DNA of 64,000 nucleotides. It comes from Vibrio gangliei (GTDB lineage: Bacteria; Pseudomonadota; Gammaproteobacteria; Enterobacterales; Vibrionaceae). The stretch covers positions 2,108,001 to 2,172,000 of the forward strand of contig NZ_AP021869.1 of NCBI RefSeq assembly GCF_026001925.1, written 5' to 3'. Below the pieces are notes generated by a model. The model was given only the letters and a program-made list of their open reading frames with translations, was not told where the DNA came from and did not search any database. The position numbers were made by a program, and so were the translations under genes. Shown here piece by piece: positions 1 to 10,120 of the stretch (within the stretch, counting starts at the first letter, position 1; each line of letters starts with the position of its first letter).

Positions 1-617
1 GTGAGCATCTGTCGGCCATCAGGGAACTCTTGTACCACGCCCGATGAAGCAAACATGACGCTAGGGCGGATGGAATCACGAGGCTGAGCTTGCGCGACAA
101 ACACGTTGGTAAGTTTTTTGTCTTTAATATCATCAACAAACACAACCGCACTGCCGTCTGGTGATTGTTGGAATTGACCTTTTTTAAGTAAGTCGACACT
201 GCTTGTAGTCGCCACTTGCTCCATAAGCTGTGTCACTTTTTCTTGGCTCCAAGGAGAAAGCCACAAAGAATTCACAGCGGCAATAACGCCAGTAATGATA
301 GCGAGATACAAGGCGGCTTGAACAAGGAATTTATTACCAATACCAGTGGCGTTCATCACCGTGATTTCACTTTCTGCGTATAAGCGACCAAAGGTAAGTA
401 AAATACCTACATATAAACTTAAAGGCAGCATTAATAAGCCCATTGCAGGCATGTTCAACCCAACAATCGACATAATCATATTGGCAGGAATGTCACCATC
501 AGACGCATCAGCCAATACGCGGATAAATTTTTGGCTTAAAAACACCAAAAAAAGCACGAAAAAGACGGCGAACTGGCTTTTGAGTGTTTCACGGATCAAA
601 TATCTAACAATAATCAC
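1..617 (-). CDS. lptF: LPS export ABC transporter permease LptF (5' part)
   Basis: LptF is one of the two inner-membrane permeases (with LptG) of the LptBFG transporter that pulls lipopolysaccharide out of the inner membrane and feeds it to the LptC-LptA bridge. The visible ~205 residues start with a GTG codon at 617 (MIIVRYLIRETLKSQ...), contain hydrophobic segments near residues 13-35 and 50-75, and the family-typical stretch YAESEITVMNATG. The start of the periplasmic jellyroll-like domain follows and the gene runs off the left edge. It is divergent from pepA, as in other gamma-proteobacteria, and lptG should lie just outside the window. The partner genes lptC, lptA and lptB are also in this window at 27.8-29.6 kb. 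Confidence 0.93.
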   Translation of the reverse strand, partial: MIIVRYLIRETLKSQFAVFFVLFLVFLSQKFIRVLADASDGDIPANMIMSIVGLNMPAMGLLMLPLSLYVGILLTFGRLYAESEITVMNATGIGNKFLVQAALYLAIITGVIAAVNSLWLSPWSQEKVTQLMEQVATTSSVDLLKKGQFQQSPDGSAVVFVDDIKDKKLTNVFVAQAQPRDSIRPSVMFASSGVVQEFPDGRQML

Positions 618-863
618 GCAGCATTACCTATACAAAACTTGTTTTTTTGACGGAATCACTATAGTTTTCCGATGAGTCTATTATTTTTAATATTTTTTAA
701 CTATATTAATCTGTAAATATCGAGTGAATTTTCTTAGATTACTCGATTCACTATTCGACTAAATTTTGTGTTGCTTAATTCTAGCTCAGTTTACCGACTG
801 ATAAGCAAGATAAAGCATTATCCAACATTTAGTTCTATTTGTCTTTAGGATGTAGGAGTACGC

Positions 864-2378
864 ATGGAGTTCAGTGTAAAAAGTGGCAGCCCAGAGAAAC
901 AACGCAGCGCTTGTATCGTTGTCGGTGTATTTGAGCCACGTCGCCTTTCTCCTGTCGCAGAACAACTCGATAAAATCAGCGACGGCTATATCAGTTCATT
1001 ATTGCGCCGAGGTGATCTCGAAGGAAAACCAGGCCAAATGTTATTATTACACCAAGTACCAGGCATGTTGTCAGAGCGTGTTCTTTTAGTTGGTTGTGGT
1101 AAAGAACGCGAACTGGGTGAACGTCAGTACAAAGATATTATCCAAAAAACCATCGGTACCTTGAATGATACCGGCTCAATGGAAGCAGTATGCTTTTTAA
1201 CAGAGCTGCATGTCAAAGGTCGTGACACCTATTGGAAAGTTCGCCAAGCGATTGAATCCACTAAAGACAGTTTGTACACCTTTGATCAATTCAAAAGCAA
1301 TAAGCCAGAAACTCGCCGTCCATTACGTAAATTGGTCTTTAACGTCCCAACTCGTCGTGATTTAAACCTAGGCGAAAAAGCCATTGCACACGGACTTGCC
1401 GTCGCATCCGGTGTTAAAGCCTGTAAAGATCTTGGCAACATGCCACCCAACGTAGCTAACCCAGCTTACCTTGCTTCTCAAGCTCGTCGCCTTGCCGATG
1501 AATTTGACACCATCACTACCAAAGTGATCGGTGAAGAAGAAATGGAAAAACTCGGCATGCACTCTTACCTAGCGGTCGGTCGTGGCTCTCGTAATGAGTC
1601 CATGATGTCGGTTATCAGCTATAAAGGTAATCCAGATCCTGAAGCCAAGCCGATTGTTTTAGTTGGTAAAGGTTTAACCTTCGATTCAGGTGGCATTTCA
1701 TTAAAACCAGGCGAAGGCATGGATGAAATGAAGTACGACATGTGTGGCGCAGCTTCAGTCTTTGGCACCATGAAAGCATTGGCTAAACTTAACCTACCAA
1801 TTAATGTGGTTGGTGTTTTAGCTGGCTGTGAAAACATGCCGGGCAGCAATGCTTATCGCCCTGGTGATATTTTGACTACCATGTCAGGCCAAACGGTTGA
1901 AGTACTTAACACCGATGCGGAAGGTCGCTTAGTGTTATGTGATGCCTTAACCTACGTTGAGCGTTTTGACCCGGATTGTGTTATCGATGTGGCCACACTC
2001 ACCGGTGCTTGTGTGATTGCCCTAGGTCATCACATCAGCGGTGTTGTTGCTAACCACAACCCGCTTTCGCATGAAATTGTGAACGCTTCTGAACAAGCGG
2101 GTGACCGTGCATGGCGTTTACCAATGGCAGACGAATATCAAGAACAGCTCAATAGCCCATTTGCTGATATGGCGAATATCGGTGGCCGCCCAGGTGGTGC
2201 GATCACCGCGGGCTGTTTCTTATCTCGTTTTACTAAGAAATATAACTGGGCTCACTTAGATATTGCTGGGACAGCTTGGAAATCTGGCGCACAGAAAGGT
2301 TCAACCGGTCGCCCTGTTCCTCTGCTTGTTCAGTTCTTAGTGAACCGCTCTTCTGGCTCACAAATTCTTGAAGAATAA
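864..2378 (+). CDS. pepA: Cytosol aminopeptidase A (leucyl aminopeptidase, M17)
   Basis: This is a 504-residue M17 leucyl aminopeptidase, a hexameric two-metal enzyme that removes N-terminal residues from peptides in the cytosol; in E. coli PepA also binds DNA and helps repress carAB and resolve plasmid dimers. The C-terminal catalytic domain carries the metal-binding stretch [17 protein letters not shown] and the family signature NTDAEGRL at about residues 349-356. Length matches the E. coli protein (503 aa). The ATG at 864 follows the sequence GGATGTAGGAG, which gives a good ribosome site. It is divergent from lptF and ends in a strong terminator before holC. Confidence 0.97.
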   Translation: MEFSVKSGSPEKQRSACIVVGVFEPRRLSPVAEQLDKISDGYISSLLRRGDLEGKPGQMLLLHQVPGMLSERVLLVGCGKERELGERQYKDIIQKTIGTLNDTGSMEAVCFLTELHVKGRDTYWKVRQAIESTKDSLYTFDQFKSNKPETRRPLRKLVFNVPTRRDLNLGEKAIAHGLAVASGVKACKDLGNMPPNVANPAYLASQARRLADEFDTITTKVIGEEEMEKLGMHSYLAVGRGSRNESMMSVISYKGNPDPEAKPIVLVGKGLTFDSGGISLKPGEGMDEMKYDMCGAASVFGTMKALAKLNLPINVVGVLAGCENMPGSNAYRPGDILTTMSGQTVEVLNTDAEGRLVLCDALTYVERFDPDCVIDVATLTGACVIALGHHISGVVANHNPLSHEIVNASEQAGDRAWRLPMADEYQEQLNSPFADMANIGGRPGGAITAGCFLSRFTKKYNWAHLDIAGTAWKSGAQKGSTGRPVPLLVQFLVNRSSGSQILEE

Positions 2379-2434
2379 TCTGAGCAATTAAGAGTAAGAT
2401 GAAACAACAGATCATCTCTATCTGTTGAACGATT

Positions 2435-2463
2435 GGGGCCAAGCGGCCCCTTTCCTGTTTTTA
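2435..2463 (+). terminator. Intrinsic terminator after pepA
   Basis: GGGGCC, loop AAGC, GGCCCC, then a T-rich tail. This perfect GC-rich hairpin lies between pepA and holC. An upstream TTG codon inside this hairpin would extend holC by 18 residues, and the terminator argues against that start. Confidence 0.85.
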
Positions 2464-2486
2464 TTATCGAGCGTATAAATCCCTTT

Positions 2487-2963
2487 ATGGCAATCGCAAC
2501 CTTCTACATTATTGAGCCAGACAGCCCTCAAGATACACTTGATGGACGAATAGCTTATGCGATTTATCTTGCCTGTTACTTTGCCAAGCAAGGTGCCAAG
2601 GTGTATCTCCATGCGCATGATAAAACTCAAGCTGAAGCCATCGATGAAGCGTTGTGGCAGCAAGAACCTACAAACTTTCAAGCTCACAACTTAATTGGCG
2701 AAGGGCCTCATTACGGCACCCCCATCGAGATTGGTTACCACGAAGCAAGGCCACATCGTAATCGTCAGATCGTCATTAACATGGCGGATAATGAGACAAA
2801 TTTTGCCCAGACCTTTGCACAAGTGGTAGACTTCGTCCCTTGCGAACAAAAAGCAAAGCAACAAGCACGAGAAAGGTATAAAATCTACCGACAAGCTGGC
2901 TTTGAAATGCAGACAATAAATATTGAAAACGTTACTCGAAGCTCGGAAGAGAAAAGCACGTAA
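2487..2963 (+). CDS. holC: DNA polymerase III chi subunit
   Basis: HolC is the chi subunit of the clamp-loader complex; it links the polymerase III holoenzyme to single-stranded DNA-binding protein. The product is 158 residues and matches E. coli HolC along its length: ATFYIIE at the N terminus, DEALWQQ, HNLIGEGP, and the conserved VVDFVP...ARERYKIYRQAGF near the C terminus. The start was set at ATG 2487 because homologues begin at this point and the longer reading runs through the pepA terminator. Downstream lie repeat sequences and then valS, the usual pepA-holC-valS order. Confidence 0.93.
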   Translation: MAIATFYIIEPDSPQDTLDGRIAYAIYLACYFAKQGAKVYLHAHDKTQAEAIDEALWQQEPTNFQAHNLIGEGPHYGTPIEIGYHEARPHRNRQIVINMADNETNFAQTFAQVVDFVPCEQKAKQQARERYKIYRQAGFEMQTINIENVTRSSEEKST

Positions 2964-2984
2964 ATCGAGAAAGCTTTAATTTGA

Positions 2985-3031
2985 ATATCGAGAAGCGAAG
3001 CGATCAAGCAACGAGAAGCGAAGCGCTCGAA
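2985..3031 (-). repeat. CTCG-family repeat, two tandem cores, between holC and valS
   Basis: Read on the minus strand this stretch contains two copies of the core GCGCTTCGCTTCTCG or a close variant in tandem. The same core recurs at 34.8, 37.1, 48.6, 48.7, 61.5 and 61.65 kb. It has no coding potential that I can support. Confidence 0.7.
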
Positions 3032-3071
3032 CTCCGTAATTTCACGCTCACAGTATTAGTAAAAGAAGACT

Positions 3072-5930
3072 ATGGAAAAGACATACAACCCAACATCAAT
3101 TGAACAGGCGCTATATCAGCGTTGGGAAGAGGCTGGTTACTTTAAGCCTCACGGTGACACATCAAAAGACGCGTACAGCATCATGATCCCGCCACCGAAC
3201 GTCACTGGTAGCCTTCACATGGGTCACGCTTTCCAAGACACCATTATGGATACGCTTATCCGTTGTGAGCGCATGAAAGGCAAAAACACCTTATGGCAAG
3301 TCGGTACTGACCACGCTGGTATCGCCACTCAAATGGTGGTTGAGCGTAAAATTGCAGCCGAAGAAGGTAAAACCAAGCACGATTACGGTCGTGATGCGTT
3401 CATCGACAAAATCTGGGAATGGAAAGGCGAATCTGGCGGTACCATTACTAAGCAATTACGTCGTTTAGGTGCATCAGTAGACTGGGATCGCGAACGCTTT
3501 ACCATGGATGCGGGCCTATCAAATGCCGTACAAGAAGTGTTTGTTCGCTTGTACCAAGAAGACTTAATTTACCGTGGCAAACGCCTAGTAAACTGGGATC
3601 CAAAACTGCACACCGCTATTTCTGATCTTGAAGTAGAAAACAAAGATAAAAAAGGCCACATGTGGCACTTCCGTTACCCACTTGCTGATGGCGTAAAAAC
3701 AGCGGAAGGCAAAGACTACATCGTGGTAGCAACCACTCGCCCAGAAACGGTTCTTGGTGATACCGGTGTGGCTGTTAACCCTGAAGATCCACGTTATAAA
3801 GATTTAATTGGCAAAGAAATCATTCTACCCATCGTCAACCGCCGCATTCCTATCGTTGGTGATGAGCACGCGGATATGGAAAAAGGCACAGGGTGTGTGA
3901 AGATCACTCCTGCGCACGATTTCAATGACTATGAAGTCGGCAAACGCCACCAACTTCCAATGATCAACGTACTGACGTTTGACGCCAACATTCGTGATGC
4001 AGCGGAAGTATTCAATAGCAACGGCGAAGCCAGCGACGTTTACAGCACAGACATTCCTGCTCAATACCAAGGTTTAGAGCGTTTTGCTGCGCGTAAAGCT
4101 TTAGTGGCAGAAATGGACACTCTTGGTCTACTTGATGAAATCAAAGATCACGACCTAACCGTGCCTTATGGTGACCGTGGTGGCGTAGTAATTGAACCTA
4201 TGCTGACCGACCAATGGTACGTGCGCGCTGCAACCTTAGCTGAGCCAGCAGTAAAAGCGGTTGAAGATGGCGATATCCAATTCGTACCAAAACAATATGA
4301 AAATATGTACTTCTCTTGGATGCGTGATATTCAAGATTGGTGTATTTCTCGCCAGCTTTGGTGGGGTCACCGTATTCCGGCTTGGTATGACAACGACGGC
4401 AATGTTTACGTTGGTCGCACTGAAGAAGAAGTTCGTGAGCAAAATAACCTAGCACCAGTGGTCGTGTTACGCCAAGATGATGACGTACTCGATACTTGGT
4501 TCTCTTCTGCACTTTGGACATTTGGTACATTAGGCTGGCCAGAAGAAACGCCAGAGCTAAAAACATTCCACCCATCTGATGTGTTGGTAACAGGCTTTGA
4601 CATCATCTTCTTCTGGGTTGCTCGTATGATCATGATGACCATGCACTTCTGTAAAGATGAAAATGGCAAGCCTCAAGTCCCATTCAAAACCGTTTACGTG
4701 ACCGGTCTTATCCGTGATGAAAACGGCGATAAAATGTCGAAATCAAAAGGCAACGTACTTGACCCAATCGACATGATCGACGGTATTGATCTTGAGTCTT
4801 TAGTTGAAAAACGTTGTGGCAACATGATGCAACCGCAACTTGCGAAGAAGATCGAGAAAAATACGCGTAAAACATTCGAAAACGGCATTGAACCATACGG
4901 TACTGACGCATTGCGCTTTACTCTCGCAGCCATGGCTTCAACCGGTCGTGATATTAACTGGGATATGAAGCGTCTTGAAGGTTACCGTAACTTCTGTAAC
5001 AAACTATGGAACGCCAGCCGTTACGTATTGATGAACACAGAAGATCAAGATTGTGGTTTTGCAGCAGATGCTGAACTGGAATACTCATTAGCCGACAAGT
5101 GGATCGAAGCGCAGTTTGAAATTGCCGCTAAGGAATTCAACGCGCACATTGATAACTTCCGTTTAGATATGGCGGCCAACACTCTGTATGAATTCATCTG
5201 GAACCAATTCTGTGACTGGTATTTAGAATTAACGAAACCTGTTCTATGGAAAGGCACAGAAGCGAAACAACGCGCAACTCGTCGTACTTTGATTACGGTA
5301 CTTGAGAAAACGCTACGTCTAGCGCACCCAGTTATTCCATATATCACAGAATCTATCTGGCAAAGCGTTAAACCGCTTGTTGAAGGGGTTGAAGGTGAAA
5401 CCATCATGACTCAGGCTCTGCCTCAGTTTGATGAAAGCAACGTTGATGAAAAAGCCCTTCACGACATCGAGTGGGTCAAACAATTCATCACTTGCATTCG
5501 TAACCTACGTGCAGAATACGATATCGCGCCAAGCGTACCACTTTCTGTCATGCTCAAAGCCGATGCTATCGATGCGAAACGTCTTGAAGACAACCTAGCG
5601 GTATTAAGCTCGCTAGGTAAGCTAGAAGATGTGAAAGTTCTTGCGGAAGGCGAAGCGACGCCAGCTTGTGCAACGGCACTTGTTGGTAAATCGACCATTA
5701 TGATCCCAATGGCTGGTTTGATTGATAAAGACGCTGAGCTCGCGCGTTTAGATAAAGAAGTAGCGAAAACTCACGGTGAGATCAAACGCATCGAAGGCAA
5801 GCTAAACAACCAAGGCTTTGTTGCAAAAGCACCTGAAGCCGTTGTAGCAGCAGAACGAGCCAAACTAGAAGGTTATCAAGAAACCTTAGTGAAACTGGAA
5901 GAGCAAAAAGCGACCATCGCAGCACTATAA
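3072..5930 (+). CDS. valS: Valyl-tRNA synthetase
   Basis: ValS charges tRNA-Val with valine and hydrolyses mischarged threonyl-tRNA through its inserted CP1 editing domain. The 952-residue class I enzyme shows the HIGH-type motif HMGH at residues 49-52 and KMSKS at 554-558, the same positions as in E. coli. The editing domain occupies roughly residues 190-340, and a C-terminal coiled coil (about 885-950, rich in K, E and L) matches the tRNA-binding arm. The start ATG follows AAAAGAAGA. The gene is followed by a TTCG-tetraloop terminator. Confidence 0.98.
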   Translation: MEKTYNPTSIEQALYQRWEEAGYFKPHGDTSKDAYSIMIPPPNVTGSLHMGHAFQDTIMDTLIRCERMKGKNTLWQVGTDHAGIATQMVVERKIAAEEGKTKHDYGRDAFIDKIWEWKGESGGTITKQLRRLGASVDWDRERFTMDAGLSNAVQEVFVRLYQEDLIYRGKRLVNWDPKLHTAISDLEVENKDKKGHMWHFRYPLADGVKTAEGKDYIVVATTRPETVLGDTGVAVNPEDPRYKDLIGKEIILPIVNRRIPIVGDEHADMEKGTGCVKITPAHDFNDYEVGKRHQLPMINVLTFDANIRDAAEVFNSNGEASDVYSTDIPAQYQGLERFAARKALVAEMDTLGLLDEIKDHDLTVPYGDRGGVVIEPMLTDQWYVRAATLAEPAVKAVEDGDIQFVPKQYENMYFSWMRDIQDWCISRQLWWGHRIPAWYDNDGNVYVGRTEEEVREQNNLAPVVVLRQDDDVLDTWFSSALWTFGTLGWPEETPELKTFHPSDVLVTGFDIIFFWVARMIMMTMHFCKDENGKPQVPFKTVYVTGLIRDENGDKMSKSKGNVLDPIDMIDGIDLESLVEKRCGNMMQPQLAKKIEKNTRKTFENGIEPYGTDALRFTLAAMASTGRDINWDMKRLEGYRNFCNKLWNASRYVLMNTEDQDCGFAADAELEYSLADKWIEAQFEIAAKEFNAHIDNFRLDMAANTLYEFIWNQFCDWYLELTKPVLWKGTEAKQRATRRTLITVLEKTLRLAHPVIPYITESIWQSVKPLVEGVEGETIMTQALPQFDESNVDEKALHDIEWVKQFITCIRNLRAEYDIAPSVPLSVMLKADAIDAKRLEDNLAVLSSLGKLEDVKVLAEGEATPACATALVGKSTIMIPMAGLIDKDAELARLDKEVAKTHGEIKRIEGKLNNQGFVAKAPEAVVAAERAKLEGYQETLVKLEEQKATIAAL

Positions 5931-5983
5931 AGCAGCGAAATTCACTTTCTCGGCGCGATACCGCTCGTCACTTCAAAAAATTA

Positions 5984-6012
5984 AAGGCTAACCTTCGGGT
6001 TGGCCTTTTTTA
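5984..6012 (+). terminator. Intrinsic terminator after valS
   Basis: AAGGCTAACC, tetraloop TTCG, GGTTGGCCTT and then a T run. The 10-bp stem has one G-T pair. It ends the valS transcript. Confidence 0.88.
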
Positions 6013-6315
6013 TCCTCCATGATTCAGCCATATTTTTCGTTAACAAACCTTAGCTAAAACAAAATCATTCACTTCCTATTCCACCTTTGGCAACGCAAGC
6101 TAACTAATTAATTTTAAAGAAAAAACACTTATAGAAAAGCTATTATAAACCGGGCACAAATAACACATATTATTTGCAAGGAATTGGTTAATGATTGGTT
6201 GATCTGGATTAATAGTCATTACCTATCAAATAAATAACTGATTCCTTACTTTACGTAATGATAATTATTCGCAATAATAACCTTAACCAAGCAAGATTGC
6301 TTATCTGGGGGAATT
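6013..6315. other. AT-rich intergenic region before the DUF2061 gene
   Basis: About 300 bases with no supportable gene. The right end holds the leader of the DUF2061 gene, including a Fur-box-like sequence (listed separately) and the ribosome site GGGGGAATT just before the ATG. Confidence 0.6.
6253..6271 (+). promoter_or_regulatory. Candidate Fur box upstream of the DUF2061 gene
   Basis: The sequence GTAATGATAATTATTC agrees well with the Fur consensus half GATAATGATAATCATTATC. It lies about 45 bases before the ATG at 6316, a sensible operator position. The call rests on sequence similarity only. Confidence 0.4.
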
Positions 6316-6771
6316 ATGAAAAAGACACTGACTTTTGCGGTATTACACTTTAGCGTTGCATTCACATTAGCGTATGTATTAACAGGCGATATTATCATTG
6401 GTAGCTTGATCGCTATGACTGAACCTATGATCAATACCGTAGCCTTCTATTTCCATGAAAAAGTATGGCAAAGTAAAAAACTTCACCGAATTGCACTGAT
6501 GTCGCCAAGCCGTAAAACCGCCAGTTTTGCCGTGCTGCACTTCAGCGTTGCATTTACTGTGGTTTATTTCTTAACCGGTGACTTATTCGTTGGGGGCTTA
6601 ATGGCCGCGTTAGAGCCAACCATTAACACCGTTGTATTCTACTTCCATGAACGCTTATGGATTCTTAACGAGAAAGCGAAAGTGACTTTACATTGTCACC
6701 ATAAAGAATTGCACCAGCACAGCAATGAGATTACAGAACCTCAACAAAACGAAAGCAACATTTACTTATAA
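6316..6771 (+). CDS. DUF2061 membrane protein with internal duplication
   Basis: The 151-residue protein consists of two copies of a ~60-residue unit. Each begins with F-AVLHFSVAFT (residues 7-17 and 73-83), continues through a hydrophobic membrane span with LTGD, and ends with EP-INTV-FYFHE (about residues 38-50 and 102-116). This is the DUF2061 family, short predicted membrane proteins of unknown function. The C-terminal ~35 residues are polar and His-rich (HCHHKELHQHS), which might bind metal. The gene stands alone between two terminators, with a Fur-box-like site upstream. I cannot give it a biochemical role. Confidence 0.8.
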   Translation: MKKTLTFAVLHFSVAFTLAYVLTGDIIIGSLIAMTEPMINTVAFYFHEKVWQSKKLHRIALMSPSRKTASFAVLHFSVAFTVVYFLTGDLFVGGLMAALEPTINTVVFYFHERLWILNEKAKVTLHCHHKELHQHSNEITEPQQNESNIYL

Positions 6772-6805
6772 ATCTTAATGTATTAAACCATCCCCTGCAT
6801 TCCTT

Positions 6806-6830
6806 AGCCCACCGCCATTGGTGGGCTTTT
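6806..6830 (+). terminator. Intrinsic terminator after the DUF2061 gene
   Basis: AGCCCACC, loop GCCATT, GGTGGGCT, then TTT. It is a clean 8-bp stem. Confidence 0.8.
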
Positions 6831-6908
6831 CATTACCCTCCCAAGATGACAAGACCAAACGAATCCGTTATAAAAGATGTTTTGAACCTTAATAAGATAA
6901 GCATATTA

Positions 6909-7397
6909 ATGACTTTGCATATTCGCCCAATCCAACCTTCAGACAACCCTCATATCGCTCAAGTCATCCGTGACGTGTCCGCTGAGTTTGGTCTCACCGC
7001 CGACAAAGGCTATAGCGTAGCCGATCCAACCCTAGATACTTTATTTGAAGTGTACCAAGTGCCAAAATCTCAATACTGGGTTCTGATTAATGAGCAAAAC
7101 AACATTGTCGGTGGTGCAGGTATTGCGCCTTTGGCTGGTATGCCTGAAGTGTGTGAATTGCAAAAAATGTACATGCTTAATAGCGCTCGAGGGAAAGGGC
7201 TTGCTCAAAAACTGATAGACCAGTGCTTACATCAAGCAAAGCGCCTCGGCTATAAACAGTGCTATTTAGAGTCAACAGCTGAGCTTAAAGCCGCCCTGAC
7301 TTTATATGAAAAAAACGGCTTTCAACACTTGGATGCCCCTTGGGGAAATACCGGTCATAGTGACTGTGAAGTGGTGATGGCTAAAATCTTGTCATAA
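6909..7397 (+). CDS. GNAT-family N-acetyltransferase
   Basis: This is a 162-residue Gcn5-related acetyltransferase, which transfers acetyl from acetyl-CoA to an amine; the substrate cannot be read from the sequence. The acetyl-CoA loop (motif A) is ARGKGLAQKLIDQCL at about residues 97-111, preceded by the beta-4 strand LQKMYML. LYEKNGF near the C terminus is motif B. An in-frame ATG at 6846 would add 21 residues that look unlike the family, so I prefer 6909 (MTLHIRPIQPSD). It converges on the following minus-strand gene with a 37-base gap. Confidence 0.85.
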   Translation: MTLHIRPIQPSDNPHIAQVIRDVSAEFGLTADKGYSVADPTLDTLFEVYQVPKSQYWVLINEQNNIVGGAGIAPLAGMPEVCELQKMYMLNSARGKGLAQKLIDQCLHQAKRLGYKQCYLESTAELKAALTLYEKNGFQHLDAPWGNTGHSDCEVVMAKILS

Positions 7398-7434
7398 CAG
7401 AGATACATCAAAGAGAAAGGCATTGAATACACAA

Positions 7435-8241
7435 TCATAACGGAAAATGGCGGACACTTTGCGTTTCAGAAAGCGCCACATCAAACTTGAAGTGGTAACC
7501 ATCTAAATGCACATACAGCTCAGTGCTGCCAGATAATGGTTGGTTACTATCTCTATCAATAACGGCTTGCTTCGGTGCATCTACCTGAAAAATCGCTGTC
7601 ACATGATCATTACGCATATCCAAAGGTATGGTGTATGTCATACCTTCATATTTAATATTCGTCGACACAAGGCCTGGTTTTAGCGTGTGATAATAAACAT
7701 CGACTTTTAACTCACACCCACCACCGTGATGCCAAATCTGCTCTGTTACCACATGCTGTAAACGCACGTTTTTGACTAAGCGCAGAAATGGCGTACAGGC
7801 AATTCCCATCGGGGTAAAGTGAGTCTTAGCGGGTATTTCACCAAGATGACAGACTGAATTCACTTCATCGATCAAATCATCATCATCCGGCTCTAAAAAC
7901 AAAATTTCGATTCGATTTCGACCTAGTGCCAAATACTCTTTAATGTCTTTTTGATAGCGATACTGGCTACCATCGCAATCAAAAACCGCTACGCCACTGA
8001 CACGGACTTCGGCATACCCTTCAATGCCATCAATAACCAAATCAATACCAGAAAGCGCTAACATAGCCTCATCAACTTCAATGTCATGCATCAAATGCCA
8101 TTCTTGTTGCTTAATGTTTTCTTCACTGAGCGTATCAGGTAACACGGAACTTAAAGCAGCCGGAAAAGTAATATCGGTTTGGGGGATAGAAAGATCCGTC
8201 AAAGGTGAAAGCTGCCATAAGCCATCAAGTTGAAAATGCAT
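7435..8241 (-). CDS. Orphan beta-sandwich protein resembling a GH2/beta-mannosidase N-terminal domain
   Basis: The 268-residue protein has no signal peptide. Residues ~45-125 resemble the galactose-binding-like N-terminal domain of beta-mannosidases: W-HLMHDIEVDE (the usual W-Y...F-V), LVIDGIEGYAEVRVSGVAVF (the L-F-G-D-T-A-V--NG strand), and a closing LALGRNRIEILFLEPDDDD, which matches the family's 'G-N-L-I-F-P' end. The rest (about 160-268) looks like a second beta-rich domain ending in HLDGYHFKFDV. There is no TIM barrel and no catalytic Glu pair, so it is probably not a glycosidase by itself. It sits downstream of rraB, past a terminator. Its function is unknown to me. Confidence 0.6.
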   Translation of the reverse strand: MHFQLDGLWQLSPLTDLSIPQTDITFPAALSSVLPDTLSEENIKQQEWHLMHDIEVDEAMLALSGIDLVIDGIEGYAEVRVSGVAVFDCDGSQYRYQKDIKEYLALGRNRIEILFLEPDDDDLIDEVNSVCHLGEIPAKTHFTPMGIACTPFLRLVKNVRLQHVVTEQIWHHGGGCELKVDVYYHTLKPGLVSTNIKYEGMTYTIPLDMRNDHVTAIFQVDAPKQAVIDRDSNQPLSGSTELYVHLDGYHFKFDVALSETQSVRHFPL

Positions 8242-8285
8242 AATCGTCCATGAATGTATTGGGTTTCGTTGAATCTAGATTAGAT

Positions 8286-8318
8286 ACAAAAATACCAGCA
8301 ACAAGGCTGGTACTTTTT
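8286..8318 (-). terminator. Terminator after rraB
   Basis: TACCAGC and GCTGGTA form a 7-bp stem around a six-base loop, with A/T runs on both sides, so it could work in either direction. On the minus strand it ends rraB. Confidence 0.75.
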
Positions 8319-8335
8319 AACCGACGAATGAAAAC

Positions 8336-8770
8336 TTACTCAGCGTCGTAATCGTCGTTTTCTTCATCATAAATGGCGTCTTCACCTTCGTAGAAAGTGC
8401 CCCAACCATCGTAAATGATGTCGTATTTTTCAGCCAAGTTCACCAGCTTTTCGACTTGCTCATCAATCAGATTTGCATCTAAAGCAGACTGCATAATAGC
8501 ATCACAACATAATACCTTAGAACCATCTTCGTCTTCTGTTTCTTCAGCTTCTAACACTTCAAAGCCCATTTTAAAGGCTTCGATAACCGCTTTTTCTAGT
8601 GTTTCGAAATCTTCAGCAAACAAATGATGCTCAATATCATAAAGTGCATCAGGATCACTGCCATCTTCAATCAATGCTGCGATAATTTCACGTGTTTCTT
8701 CTTTTTGAAATTCAATCAGTTCTTCAACCGACATGTAGTCGTCTTGCATAGATTGATCGTTGTTAGACAT
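8336..8770 (-). CDS. rraB: Regulator of RNase E activity B
   Basis: RraB binds RNase E and inhibits or remodels its RNA-degrading activity. The 144-residue acidic product matches E. coli Rra[48 protein letters not shown], and YDGWGTFYE, ending in a run of D and E. The start was placed at ATG 8770 (MSNNDQSM) because it has a GGAG ribosome site and homologues start near here; a further 18 residues upstream are open but unlike the family. It is divergent from argF. Confidence 0.92.
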   Translation of the reverse strand: MSNNDQSMQDDYMSVEELIEFQKEETREIIAALIEDGSDPDALYDIEHHLFAEDFETLEKAVIEAFKMGFEVLEAEETEDEDGSKVLCCDAIMQSALDANLIDEQVEKLVNLAEKYDIIYDGWGTFYEGEDAIYDEENDDYDAE

Positions 8771-8925
8771 AACCAGGCTCCAATCGTGAGGCTCAAACAA
8801 AATATATAGCTGATATTTTGCCATGAAACCAACAACTAATCACCTTTTTGCACGAGAGCAACAATGATTTCCTATCCTTAGACAAGTATGGCATTCTGAT
8901 TCATTCAAATTAGCTCAAAACTATA

Positions 8926-8939
8926 TAAATAAAAATTCA
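8926..8939 (+). promoter_or_regulatory. ARG box (ArgR operator) upstream of argF
   Basis: TAAATAAAAATTCA matches the 14-base core TGAAT-N4-ATTCA with one mismatch. It lies about 60 bases before the argF ATG. ArgR with arginine normally represses argF through such boxes, usually in pairs, but I see only one good copy. Confidence 0.6.
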
Positions 8940-8997
8940 CATTATTGGCATTTTTATGTAGAGTTTATTTTTACACTCAATCAACAAGGACGTGTTT

Positions 8998-10002
8998 ATG
9001 GCTTTCAACTTACGTAACCGCCACTTTTTAAAATTACTGGATTTCACACCAAAAGAAATTGAATTCTTATTAAGTCTCTCTCGTGATCTAAAACGTGCCA
9101 AATACGCAGGTTGTGAAAAGAAAACACTGGTTGGAAAGAATATCGCGTTAATCTTTGAAAAGTCTTCCACTCGTACTCGCTGTGCTTTCGAAGTTGCGGC
9201 ATTCGATCAAGGCGCTCAAGTCTCATATCTTGGCCCATCAGGCTCACAAATTGGCCATAAAGAGTCAATGAAAGACACGGCACGTGTATTAGGCAGAATG
9301 TACGATGGCATTGAGTATCGTGGTTACGGCCAAGCCATTGTTGAAGAATTAGCAGTACACGCAGGCGTGCCCGTTTGGAATGGCCTGACGGATGAATTCC
9401 ATCCAACCCAAATCTTAGCGGATTTCCTTACGATGCAGGAATACAGCCAAGATAAGAATTTGAATGACATTTCGTTTGCTTACTTAGGCGATGCGCGGAA
9501 TAACATGGGCAACTCTCTCATGGTAGGCGCAGCAAAAATGGGCATGGATATTCGCCTGGTCGCTCCTAAAGCCTTTTGGCCTGAAGAATCACTGGTTCAA
9601 ACCTGCCAAGAAATTGCCAAAACCACTGGCGCTAAAATCACGCTTACGGAAGAAGTCAAAGAAGGCGTTCACGGCTGTGATTTCCTTTATACCGACGTTT
9701 GGGTTTCGATGGGTGAAGCAGCGGAAGCCTGGGATGAGCGCGTCGCATTAATGACGCCGTATCAAATCAATATGGATGTCATCAAGGCAACAGGGAATTC
9801 CGATGTGAAATTCATGCACTGCTTACCCGCTTTCCATAACGATGAAACCACCGTTGGCAAAGAAGTGGCCGACAAATACGGCATGAAAGGATTAGAAGTG
9901 ACCGAAGAGGTGTTCGAATCCGATTACTCCATCGTATTCGACCAAGCGGAAAACCGCATGCACACCATCAAAGCGGTGATGGTGGCTACCTTAGGTCAAT
10001 AG
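8998..10002 (+). CDS. argF: Ornithine carbamoyltransferase
   Basis: The enzyme makes citrulline from ornithine and carbamoyl phosphate in arginine synthesis. The 334-residue protein has the carbamoyl-phosphate motif SSTRTR (about residue 54), the HPTQ motif in [11 protein letters not shown], and the ornithine-side HCLPAF near residue 272. ATG 8998 is preceded by AAGGA at a 7-base distance; a GTG two codons upstream is less likely. It shares its carbamoyl phosphate substrate with the neighbouring pyrB, and the two genes flank the pyr leader. An ARG box lies in its leader. Confidence 0.97.
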   Translation: MAFNLRNRHFLKLLDFTPKEIEFLLSLSRDLKRAKYAGCEKKTLVGKNIALIFEKSSTRTRCAFEVAAFDQGAQVSYLGPSGSQIGHKESMKDTARVLGRMYDGIEYRGYGQAIVEELAVHAGVPVWNGLTDEFHPTQILADFLTMQEYSQDKNLNDISFAYLGDARNNMGNSLMVGAAKMGMDIRLVAPKAFWPEESLVQTCQEIAKTTGAKITLTEEVKEGVHGCDFLYTDVWVSMGEAAEAWDERVALMTPYQINMDVIKATGNSDVKFMHCLPAFHNDETTVGKEVADKYGMKGLEVTEEVFESDYSIVFDQAENRMHTIKAVMVATLGQ

Positions 10003-10068
10003 TCACTGAATGAATTCGTAGTCAGATCAAGACTGACTGAATTAGTCAAAAACCAGTGAAGCAATCGC

Positions 10069-10096
10069 TTGCGATCGCCTTGTTTGGGAGTATAAT
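10069..10096 (+). promoter_or_regulatory. Promoter of the pyr leader-pyrBI operon
   Basis: -35 TTGCGA (10069-10074), a 16-base spacer and a perfect -10 TATAAT (10091-10096). It is placed about 25 bases before the leader peptide start. Confidence 0.75.
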
Positions 10097-10120
10097 TTGC
10101 CCAACTAACAAGGAGTAACT

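Noticed and set aside
2433-2486. Longer holC start at TTG 2433
   Set aside because: It lies inside the pepA terminator hairpin and adds 18 residues absent from HolC proteins.
4198-4669. Several minus-strand frames inside valS
   Set aside because: They are shadows of the valS coding frame with no ribosome sites.
10019-10048. AGTCAG...CTGACT hairpin after argF as a terminator
   Set aside because: The stem is short and no T run follows it.
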